A stretch of 6,013 nt of DNA from NCBI GenBank assembly GCA_016929175.1, contig JAFGJI010000171.1:1-6013 (forward strand), given 5' to 3'. Positions 1 through 5,966 of the stretch are shown in pieces (the first letter of the stretch is position 1; each line of letters begins with the position of its first letter). The notes beneath the pieces are model-generated. The model was not told the DNA's origin, made no database searches, and was given only the letters and a program-made list of their open reading frames with translations. The DNA is from Thermoplasmatota archaeon. Its GTDB lineage: Archaea; Thermoplasmatota; Penumbrarchaeia; Penumbrarchaeales; Penumbrarchaeaceae. The translations under genes and the position numbers were made by a program.

Positions 1-701
1 AAAGGTGCACCAGCCTGCGAGGCAGGGTCCTGGACCTCGAAGAGCCCCTCCTTGAATTCGTTGGAACGGAACACGTTGAACTTCTTTCCGAAAACCAGCG
101 CATCGGGAGCCTAATCCACCGAAACCACATCATGCCCCGAAGCTCTCAGCCTTTTCCTTAGCTCGGACCTGCTGGTCCTGAGTGTGTTCACCCTGATGGC
201 AAGATCGGAATAGGTGTTTAATGAGTGCAGAATGTCGTCCCATTCCTCGCCGAGCTCCGTCTCACCGAGCTCATCGAGCCAGTCGGGGATCGACTCCCTG
301 ACAGCCCTGTTCATCCTGGCTCTCTCCAGCCTCTTCCTGACCCGATCGGGGGACAAACCCCTGTACTCTGGTCTCCTCTCGACCTCCTCCCCCTTTTTGA
401 TCTGGTATGCCCCGAGAACATGCCAGAGGTCCCGATCGTCGAAGGAGGGCTCCCTTCCGAGACCGCTCCAGAGGAGCCTCCAGTACCTTATTATGTCGTA
501 GACGGTGTTGGAGAAAAGAGCCCTCTGCCTGTCGGACCATTTTGGGTTCCTGGAGAGTGCATCTCCGATGACGGATGATGCATGCCTGCCCCCCGATAGG
601 ACCTCCCGGAGCGCCGATATGGCCTCCTGTCCGAAATCCCTTCTAAGTTCCAGCTTCAGGCCTCCGCGTTCATGGCAAACCCTGCGGGCCATGACCTTCA
701 T
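1..701 (-). CDS. RsmB/NOL1-NOP2-Sun type RNA (cytosine-5) methyltransferase, N-terminal part, interrupted by an in-frame TAG; runs off the left edge
   Basis: This is probably an S-adenosylmethionine-dependent enzyme that methylates C5 of a cytosine in rRNA or tRNA. Residues from about 22 to 150 look like the NusB-like helical RNA-binding domain that precedes the catalytic domain in RsmB/Sun proteins. They are followed by the start of the methyltransferase region (SIPDWLDEL, then IRVNTLRTSRSELRKRL near residues 170-186). After VSVD the frame meets TAG at 111-113, then continues without another stop to the edge, reading APDALVFGKKFNVF and then FEGLF-type sequence ending FEVQDPASQAGAP. That last stretch is the family hallmark just before the SAM-binding core, so the TAG lies inside the gene. 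The SAM motifs and catalytic cysteines lie outside the window. The start is uncertain: ATG at 699-701 or the in-frame ATG at 690-692, neither with a clear ribosome binding site. The family call is firm; the target RNA is not knowable here. Confidence 0.8.
111..113 (-). other. In-frame amber (TAG) codon inside the methyltransferase gene
   Basis: On the minus strand the codons read GTG GAT TAG GCT CCC GAT. The residue just before APDAL is, from general family knowledge, commonly aromatic or hydrophobic (W, Y, F, L). TGG, TAC/TAT or TTG would each reach TAG by one base change. The 36 codons that follow are open and match the family, with no frame change. The sequence alone cannot separate a nonsense mutation, a base error in the assembly, and decoding of UAG as an amino acid such as pyrrolysine. 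Confidence 0.85.
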
Positions 702-703
702 GA

Positions 704-714
704 ATATTTAATTA
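704..714 (+). promoter_or_regulatory. TATA-like promoter element for the NUDIX gene
   Basis: The sequence ATATTTAATTA is centred about 28 bases before the NUDIX ATG at 737. This is the usual distance from an archaeal TATA box to the transcription start, so the mRNA would begin at or near the start codon. No Shine-Dalgarno sequence lies in the bases just before the ATG, which fits a leaderless message. The element is AT-rich on both strands and could also serve the divergent methyltransferase, but its spacing suits the NUDIX gene better. It is read from the sequence only. Confidence 0.5.
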
Positions 715-736
715 GGCTTACCGCATAGACCCTTAC

Positions 737-1165
737 ATGAGGGAGAGACCTTTGCTGGTCACGGCAGCTCTTATCTTGAGAGGGGACCGCATCCTGACAG
801 CACAGAGGCTTTCGGATTCCAGGTTCGAGCCCGACAAGTGGGAATTCCCCGGCGGCAAGGTGGATTTCGGGGAGCATCCAAAAAGGTCTCTAGAAAGAGA
901 GCTCCAGGAGGAACTCGGGATCGATGTGGAGGTCGGACAGCTATACGAGCTGGCGTCCCATGTATACGACCAGAATGGCATGAGAAGGCATGTCGTCATC
1001 CTGTTCTACCTCTGCCGGATCTCCTCGGGAGAGCCCGCCCCCCTGGACTGCCAGGACCTAAGATGGGTCTCACGGGAAGAACTCACAAATTATATCTACG
1101 TCGAGGGTGACCACCCCATTGCAATGAAGATCAAGAACGACGACGATCTCTGGTCTAGGACATGA
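737..1165 (+). CDS. MutT-type NUDIX hydrolase (142 aa)
   Basis: NUDIX enzymes hydrolyse nucleoside diphosphates linked to another group X, using Mg2+ or Mn2+. The MutT-like branch includes clean-up of oxidised nucleotides such as 8-oxo-dGTP. The Nudix box is intact at residues 40-62 and fits GX5EX7REUXEEXGU exactly, with E46, R54, E55, E58 and E59 in place; REL-QEELGI closes it. The preceding WEFPGGK (residues 35-41) is typical of MutT and related dNTP pyrophosphohydrolases. The length is normal for a single-domain NUDIX protein. The start at 737 has no ribosome binding site but has a TATA-like box at leaderless spacing. The gene ends with TGA and overlaps the 3' end of the convergent peptidase by 11 bases. 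The exact substrate cannot be read from the sequence; nucleotide sanitation is an inference. Confidence 0.92.
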   Translation: MRERPLLVTAALILRGDRILTAQRLSDSRFEPDKWEFPGGKVDFGEHPKRSLERELQEELGIDVEVGQLYELASHVYDQNGMRRHVVILFYLCRISSGEPAPLDCQDLRWVSREELTNYIYVEGDHPIAMKIKNDDDLWSRT

Positions 1166-2390
1166 AGATACGGGCGAAGACCCGGGAATCCCCCATGTAA
1201 TTGCTCAGAAGCGCTGTCTCGTCAGGCATGTGCGCGGTCTCCTCCATCTTACCCCAGACAGCGGCCGGATAGCCTCTTCTCCTCAGGATCGCCGCGCAGG
1301 TCCCACCACCGATACCCTGCGGTTTTGCTTCGACACCATAGACTTCCCTGATGGCCTCTTTCAACATGCCCACCACATGGTGGTCCGGCGAGGTCGGGGG
1401 AGCGGCCTGTTCGTACTGGACGGTCTCGACCTCCATCCGAACCCCGTGCTTCTTCGAGTGCTCCTCCGCCCTTGTCCTGATGAGATCAAGGACCTCCTGC
1501 GCCCTGTAGTGTGGCATGATCCTGCAGTCGATATAGCTAATGTCCTCGCCCGGGACAGTGTTGATGTTGGGAACGTTCGCTTCCCTCTTCGAGGGGACGA
1601 ACGATGACCTGGGATAGTCGTAGAGAAGGTCCTCGTGCGGGTATCTATCGTTGAGCTCGTCGTGTATATCGACAAGGAACCTCATCGCTGCGAGATTTGC
1701 ATTTATGCCCTTGTGGGGGACCGATGCGTGCACCTGCTTTCCGAATGTTGTCACCTTGATCCACATTATGGATTTCTCCGCAACCTCTATCATGGACCCG
1801 TCGGGCTCCCCGGCGTCCGGTACGATGAAAAGGTCGTCCCTGGAGAACAATCCTTCATGCTCTTTTAAAAGGTACACCATCCCCTTTTCAGACCCGACCT
1901 CTTCATCGGCGACGAGGAAGATGTTGATATCCCTCTTCGGTCTTGCACCGCTTTCCAGAAGAGCCCTTGCAGCGAAGAGGGATGCTATCAGGTCCTGGCC
2001 GTTGTCCTCGATCCCCCTGGCTATGAGCCTGTCACCATCCACCCTGAGAGTGTAGGGGTCCCCCGTCCACTTGTTCAGGTCCCCGGGGGGGACCACATCC
2101 AGATGAGCGAATAACCATATCCGGGGGAGCGAGGGATCATCCCCACGGACCCTGAGAAGGATGTTGGGCCGCTTCCCGGCCGTTACCCTCTCGTCAGGGG
2201 CATCATATCTCTCGATCCCGTCGAACCCCCAGTCAGATACCAGCTCGAGGATCCTCTGGGCCTTCTTCATCTCGCCGTCCCCCCCGGATCCTGGGGCGAT
2301 AGCCGGGATGGAAAGGATATCCCTTGCGAACTCTATCATGTCGTCAGTGGAACCTTTCAGGAAGGATTCTATCTTCTTCATATCGGGCAT
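1155..2390 (-). CDS. M20 family metallopeptidase/deacylase (ArgE/DapE/CPG2-like, 411 aa)
   Basis: This is a cytosolic di-zinc amidohydrolase of the family that includes carboxypeptidase G2, acetylornithine deacetylase (ArgE), succinyl-DAP desuccinylase (DapE) and dipeptidases. All metal and catalytic positions can be seen: H96 and D98 in FAHLDVVPPGD, bridging D129 in GIEDNG, catalytic E163 and ligand E164 in ADEEVGSEKG, D192 in VPDAGEPDG, and H387 in ETAHMPDE. A lid/dimerisation domain lies between, starting near KVTTFGKQVHASVPHKG. The length is typical and no signal peptide is visible, so it acts in the cytoplasm. I chose the ATG at 2388-2390 because GAGGT sits six bases before it; the open frame reaches further upstream, to a GTG at 2421-2423. 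It lies 45 bases after the membrane EEP gene, probably in one operon. Its stop is TAG, with TGA seven codons later. The substrate is unknown; many archaeal M20 proteins are misnamed as specific biosynthetic enzymes. Confidence 0.92.
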   Translation of the reverse strand: MPDMKKIESFLKGSTDDMIEFARDILSIPAIAPGSGGDGEMKKAQRILELVSDWGFDGIERYDAPDERVTAGKRPNILLRVRGDDPSLPRIWLFAHLDVVPPGDLNKWTGDPYTLRVDGDRLIARGIEDNGQDLIASLFAARALLESGARPKRDINIFLVADEEVGSEKGMVYLLKEHEGLFSRDDLFIVPDAGEPDGSMIEVAEKSIMWIKVTTFGKQVHASVPHKGINANLAAMRFLVDIHDELNDRYPHEDLLYDYPRSSFVPSKREANVPNINTVPGEDISYIDCRIMPHYRAQEVLDLIRTRAEEHSKKHGVRMEVETVQYEQAAPPTSPDHHVVGMLKEAIREVYGVEAKPQGIGGGTCAAILRRRGYPAAVWGKMEETAHMPDETALLSNYMGDSRVFARIFMS

Positions 2391-2396
2391 CGGACT

Positions 2397-2401
2397 ACCT
2401 C
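2397..2401 (-). promoter_or_regulatory. Ribosome binding site deciding the M20 peptidase start
   Basis: The minus strand reads GAGGT, followed by six bases and then ATG at 2388-2390. This favours that ATG over the GTG at 2421-2423 and the ATG at 2418-2420, neither of which has a comparable site. It also argues that the peptidase is translated as its own protein rather than only as a read-through tail of the upstream gene. Confidence 0.65.
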
Positions 2402-2435
2402 TTTCCGTGATATGGCTCATCACACAATATGCTTG

Positions 2436-4775
2436 CTATATTAGGACAAGGTCCGCCCAGACGGGCTTGTGGTCCGATGCTCCCCTGATATCGAGAACAC
2501 TTGCGCTCCTGACCTCGAACATCTCGTTGAAGAGTATGTAATCGATGTGGGCTTTTTCATCCTCGACATCCGAGGCGGGGTACGTGTTGATATCCAGAAC
2601 ATCGTTCCTGAATTTCTCATCAACACAATGCCACGCGCTCGAGAGGTTCAGATGGCCCCCTGCAATGCTTGTATTCCCCCGGTCCTCCCCGAAGAGGTAA
2701 GGGTTCAATTGGGCCATCATCGGTTCGTGAGGCTCCGTGTTGAGATCCCCTCCCACGATCAGACCGTCATATTCCAGAGTAAGGTTCAAAAACAGGTCCC
2801 TGAGGAACCTGAGCTGCTTCTCTCTCTCTGGCTCCTCCAGCCCCATGTGAAGTCCAACAAGCCTGACATCGCTCTCCCCCATCTTCACGGTGGCGGATAT
2901 TGCTATCCTTGGAATGTCGTCCGCCGGGAGTGAGTGCACCTTGAGGTCCTTCATCTCGAACTTTGACAATATTGCGACCCCCGGGGTCCCGGTTCCGGGA
3001 TCTGGACCCCTGAACAGGTACATATCGAGCCTGGATGCATAGTAGAACGCAGGGTCGAAGTTGCCCTCGGTGAACCGCAGAGAATCGCTTTCTTGCAGGA
3101 ATATGATATCCGCGTCGATGTCCTTCAGGACCTCAAACTGGACCGTCGGGTCCACCCTTCCATCGTTCGAATAACCGTGGTGCACGTTGTAGGTTGCGAT
3201 CCTGACGGTATCTCCCGGGACAACGTTCTTTTTGGGTATTTCCCCGGAGTATATCGTCACCGAGAGAACCCCTGTCATTACGATCAAAGCGAGGGTGAGG
3301 GCTCCAACAGTGATAAGCTGGCCTCTGATCCTCGGCGAACCCTCTGATACTTTCCTCAGGTGGCCAGAGCCTTTTCCGGCGTCCACGGTCGGTGAGCCTT
3401 TCTCGATCTCTAGTTCAGTCTTGACCATCCTGGCGGCTGGCTCGTCAACTCTGGCCGTGGAGCAGGCAAAGCCGGATACCGCCAATATCACCATGCCCAG
3501 GAACATGAAGGTTGGAATGGAATCCTTCAGCATCCATCCCAGGGGAAGGAAGGACCAGTTCAGGGAGAGCGTTACAAGAAGAAATACCATTGTTACGGCC
3601 CCAAAAGCAACTGCCCCCACACGACCGAAGTGCCCGGGAAAACCCCTTTTCCTGCTCTTCGAGGGGAACCCTACCACCCTGCTTCCCCCCTTGCCTTCCA
3701 GTCTGAAGCTCTCCCCCGCGAAAGGTTTGCTGTCCGTCAAGGCATCAAGGATCAGCCATGTATCGACCATTCCGATCCACACTATGAGAATGGGCTGGAC
3801 GGGAACGAAAGGGAGTATCCGATAATGGAGGTAGAACAGGTTCACGGCGGACAGCAGGAGAAGGACGTTCCCTATCACGGCACCCTTGGGGTGAGCGAAG
3901 CTCCTTCTAAGGGCAAGCAGGTATCCGGAAGAAGAGAGCAGGGATAGAAGGAACAGACCCACGGAGACTATTGACATAGACAGGACCCACTGGTAAGGGG
4001 ACCCCACCCAGGCGCTCGTGACCGATGGGTTTGCCAGGATGCCGGCGGAAAGATAGATGAAACCCCCCAATCCGAAAGCGGGGGCCCACGAGTCCGCAGC
4101 ACCGCCTGTTATCGTCGATCCCTTTTTCCCCTTGCTCCCCCTGTCATTATCGAGAATGGGGGCATCCCGGAAGAGGAACAGGAAAAAAGCTGCTACTCCG
4201 CAGATGGCGGTGCTTAGTGCAGGTGCAAGGATGATACCTGCGGCTTCCACCACGATCGAGGGGTCCACCCCTCGTCCCAAGGCTGACAGGGCGAGGAGCG
4301 CCAGAAGTGCCAGTCCGAAGGATGCGGCCAGGGATTGCGACGAGAACACATCCGGATCGACCTCCCGCTCCCTTCTATGGAGGGCGAGAAGAAGAAGAAG
4401 GAACAGGGACGACGAGGCGAAGGTTAGCCCTGAGAATATCAGGTGAAGAGGAGGTTCCAGTCCCATTCCCATCGGAAGCCTGCCAGCGATCATGACAGCC
4501 CCAAGGATGAAGAACGAGTTCCGAAAACCCAGAAGCCTCACCATGGGGCCCAGGAGCAGGACCATCAGGAAAAGCAGGATCAGAACGCTTACGGGCGATA
4601 CTCCCAGCCCGACCAGGTTGTAGAAGTACACGGAGGCAAGGAACTCCCTGTAGGTCTGAAGCATTACGAGCACCACGACCATCAGAAGGAGCACCCAGAG
4701 GACGGAGTGCCGGTTATTGGATTTCAGGACCAGGGCCCTCTCCGGAGCCTCTACCCCTTTATTCTCTCCCTTCAT
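2436..4775 (-). CDS. Polytopic membrane protein with C-terminal endonuclease/exonuclease/phosphatase (EEP) domain (779 aa)
   Basis: The first 510 residues hold about 13 hydrophobic segments (roughly 25-39, 61-80, 85-100, 110-132, 149-166, 174-202, 233-249, 263-287, 299-316, 326-346, 386-405, 412-434, 487-508). Basic residues cluster in the N-terminus and in the loops after segments 4, 6, 8, 10 and 12. This puts the N-terminus inside and the C-terminal domain outside. Residues 522-779 form an EEP domain with the full catalytic set: N530 (TYNVHHG), E562 (LQES), H643 (GLHMG), D677 and N679 (GGDLNTEP), D745 (HIDYIL), and D768 and H769 (GASDHKPV). The fold hydrolyses phosphodiester or phosphomonoester bonds in DNA, inositol phosphates or sphingolipids; the substrate here is unknown. 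An outside-facing, membrane-tethered domain makes lipid headgroups or external nucleic acid plausible, but this is inference. The start ATG at 4773-4775 is preceded by a weak GGGGGT. The stop is TAG. It probably leads an operon with the M20 gene. Confidence 0.88.
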   Translation of the reverse strand: MKGENKGVEAPERALVLKSNNRHSVLWVLLLMVVVLVMLQTYREFLASVYFYNLVGLGVSPVSVLILLFLMVLLLGPMVRLLGFRNSFFILGAVMIAGRLPMGMGLEPPLHLIFSGLTFASSSLFLLLLLALHRREREVDPDVFSSQSLAASFGLALLALLALSALGRGVDPSIVVEAAGIILAPALSTAICGVAAFFLFLFRDAPILDNDRGSKGKKGSTITGGAADSWAPAFGLGGFIYLSAGILANPSVTSAWVGSPYQWVLSMSIVSVGLFLLSLLSSSGYLLALRRSFAHPKGAVIGNVLLLLSAVNLFYLHYRILPFVPVQPILIVWIGMVDTWLILDALTDSKPFAGESFRLEGKGGSRVVGFPSKSRKRGFPGHFGRVGAVAFGAVTMVFLLVTLSLNWSFLPLGWMLKDSIPTFMFLGMVILAVSGFACSTARVDEPAARMVKTELEIEKGSPTVDAGKGSGHLRKVSEGSPRIRGQLITVGALTLALIVMTGVLSVTIYSGEIPKKNVVPGDTVRIATYNVHHGYSNDGRVDPTVQFEVLKDIDADIIFLQESDSLRFTEGNFDPAFYYASRLDMYLFRGPDPGTGTPGVAILSKFEMKDLKVHSLPADDIPRIAISATVKMGESDVRLVGLHMGLEEPEREKQLRFLRDLFLNLTLEYDGLIVGGDLNTEPHEPMMAQLNPYLFGEDRGNTSIAGGHLNLSSAWHCVDEKFRNDVLDINTYPASDVEDEKAHIDYILFNEMFEVRSASVLDIRGASDHKPVWADLVLI

Positions 4776-4805
4776 GGGAATGACGACCCCCGGGAACAGG
4801 GATAG

Positions 4806-4826
4806 GGATATGTATTTATCATATTG
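4806..4826. promoter_or_regulatory. AT-rich divergent promoter between the membrane-EEP and aminotransferase genes
   Basis: The 79 bases between the two start codons hold one AT-rich island with TATA-like sequence on both strands: GTATTTATCATAT forward, GATAAATACATA reverse. Forward, a start 25-28 bases downstream would fall at about 4840-4845, immediately ahead of or at the aminotransferase ribosome binding site. Reverse, the transcript would begin near 4786-4790, a short leader before the ATG at 4775. One shared region may therefore drive both genes. No operator repeat is evident. Confidence 0.45.
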
Positions 4827-4843
4827 TTGGTCGATGGGCCCTT

Positions 4844-4848
4844 GGAGG
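4844..4848 (+). promoter_or_regulatory. Ribosome binding site deciding the aminotransferase start
   Basis: GGAGG lies six bases before the ATG at 4855-4857, an ideal archaeal Shine-Dalgarno spacing. It supports this start over the in-frame ATGs further upstream (for example 4834-4836 and 4717-4719), which lack such a site. The region from 4717 to about 4775 also overlaps the opposite-strand membrane gene. Confidence 0.7.
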
Positions 4849-4854
4849 CCTTTA

Positions 4855-5958
4855 ATGTTCCTTGACCTTCCGAAGTTCAGACATCTCGAATTCCTCACGA
4901 GCAGGCCGCCCCCCAGGTACGACCTTGCATGGAGCAATATTGTTCCTGAATGGCCAAAAGCCATGGAAAGCGGCCTGGACCCGAAACTCATCAGCGCAGG
5001 CGGGCATCTCGGTGACGAAGGCCTGAGGTCTCACATCTCCTCATTGTACGGTGTGGACCGCTCCTGTGTCGTCCTAACGAACGGGTGCAGCGAAGGCAAT
5101 ACCCTTGCCTACATGTCATCCCTTCAAAGAGGTGACAAGGTCCTGATAGAGAAGCCGATATATACGCCCCTGATCGAGATCCCGAAGGCACTTGGATGTG
5201 AGGTCCACACGATCAAGAGAAGACCTGATGATTACAAATTCGATATCCGGGAGCTCAGGGAGAGGATCGAAAGCATATCCCCCGCACTTTTCGTCATGCA
5301 GAACATGAACAACCCTTCGGGAAAGGCGCTTTTCGGACCGGAGCTTCGGGATATCGCCAAGGTACTATCCGATTATCAGTTACCCGTTATGGTCGATGAG
5401 GTCTATAGAGACTTCGCCATGTCATTGGTCGATGGAAAGTTCGTGAACGCTTTTCCCTCCATGGCGGAGCTCTATGACCGGGCCATCATCACCTCCTCCG
5501 TTACAAAGGTCTACGGAGCAGGAGGCCTGGTATCCGGCTGGTTGGTGGGGCCGAAAAGGATCGCGAACCGGGCAAGGAGGTTGAAGATATACACCGTCCC
5601 GATGGTAAGCCATATCGGCGGACGGATCGCTCACCGCATTCTTTCCATGAGAGATTCCGTGCTCCCGAAGGAGTTTGCTAGGATAAGGGAGAAATTGAAC
5701 CTGGTCTCGACATGGGCCAAGGGAAGGAGAGATGTTCACTGGTCAGAGCCGGATGGTTGTGCAGTGGGATTCCTCAGGTACGACCATGATATCCCCTCGA
5801 TCGAAGCATGCGAGCGGCTCTATGCCGATCATCAGGTAAGGGTGGTGCCCGGAGAGTATTTCCATATCGAAAACGGTTTCAGGCTGGGCGTGGCGGGCAA
5901 TTATGACGATCTCAAGGGCGGTCTGCGGGAAATTGACAGGTTCCTGGACTCGGTCTGA
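4855..5958 (+). CDS. Class I/II (fold type I) PLP-dependent aminotransferase (367 aa)
   Basis: This cytosolic enzyme transfers an amino group between an amino acid and a 2-oxo acid using pyridoxal phosphate. Recognisable positions in order are: TNGCSEGN (residues 75-82, the cofactor phosphate loop), Y103 in EKPIYTPL, N153 in MNNPSGK (contacts the PLP ring oxygen), D181 and Y184 in VDEVYRDF (D181 pairs with the pyridine nitrogen), the Schiff-base lysine K218 in TSSVTKVYGAGG, and R343 in GFRLGVAG, which should bind the substrate carboxylate. The length is slightly short for the class (about 380-400), mostly through a brief N-terminus. One oddity is that the arginine usually found eight residues after the lysine (G-x-R-x-G), which contacts the PLP phosphate, is V226 here. 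The start is set by the GGAGG at 4844-4848; the stop is TGA. It is divergent from the membrane-EEP gene and convergent with a partial gene at the right edge. The amino acid substrate cannot be told from the sequence. Confidence 0.9.
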   Translation: MFLDLPKFRHLEFLTSRPPPRYDLAWSNIVPEWPKAMESGLDPKLISAGGHLGDEGLRSHISSLYGVDRSCVVLTNGCSEGNTLAYMSSLQRGDKVLIEKPIYTPLIEIPKALGCEVHTIKRRPDDYKFDIRELRERIESISPALFVMQNMNNPSGKALFGPELRDIAKVLSDYQLPVMVDEVYRDFAMSLVDGKFVNAFPSMAELYDRAIITSSVTKVYGAGGLVSGWLVGPKRIANRARRLKIYTVPMVSHIGGRIAHRILSMRDSVLPKEFARIREKLNLVSTWAKGRRDVHWSEPDGCAVGFLRYDHDIPSIEACERLYADHQVRVVPGEYFHIENGFRLGVAGNYDDLKGGLREIDRFLDSV

Positions 5959-5966
5959 TCGAAGGG

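Noticed and set aside
111..113. Reading the amber codon as proof of pyrrolysine use
   Set aside because: No pyl gene or amber tRNA is in the window, and I see no obvious structured insertion element. The other two TAGs sit at natural C-termini. The idea is kept only as one of three explanations.
225..578. Plus-strand open frames opposite the methyltransferase
   Set aside because: The minus-strand frame has a recognisable NusB-like and RsmB-like sequence. The plus frames do not look like any protein family.
2391..2423. Longer peptidase beginning at the GTG at 2421-2423
   Set aside because: There is no ribosome binding site ahead of it. The GAGGT at 2397-2401 serves the ATG at 2388-2390, where family similarity also begins.
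3232..3825. Long plus-strand open frame opposite the membrane protein (197 codons), and other plus-strand frames in 1230-4800
   Set aside because: These are antisense shadows of high-GC genes. They lack ribosome binding sites and have proline/serine/arginine-rich translations with no domain. The opposite strand carries clear conserved proteins.
4717..4854. Upstream extension of the aminotransferase to an ATG at 4717
   Set aside because: It overlaps the opposite-strand membrane gene, crosses the promoter region, and lacks a ribosome binding site. The GGAGG at 4844-4848 points to the ATG at 4855.
4776..4991. N-terminal extension of the membrane-EEP frame by 72 codons, up to an ATG at 4989-4991
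   Set aside because: It would run antisense through the aminotransferase start region and across the divergent promoter. Its composition (many G, R, S) is not like the rest of the protein. The ATG at 4773-4775 directly precedes the first membrane segment and follows the TATA-like island.
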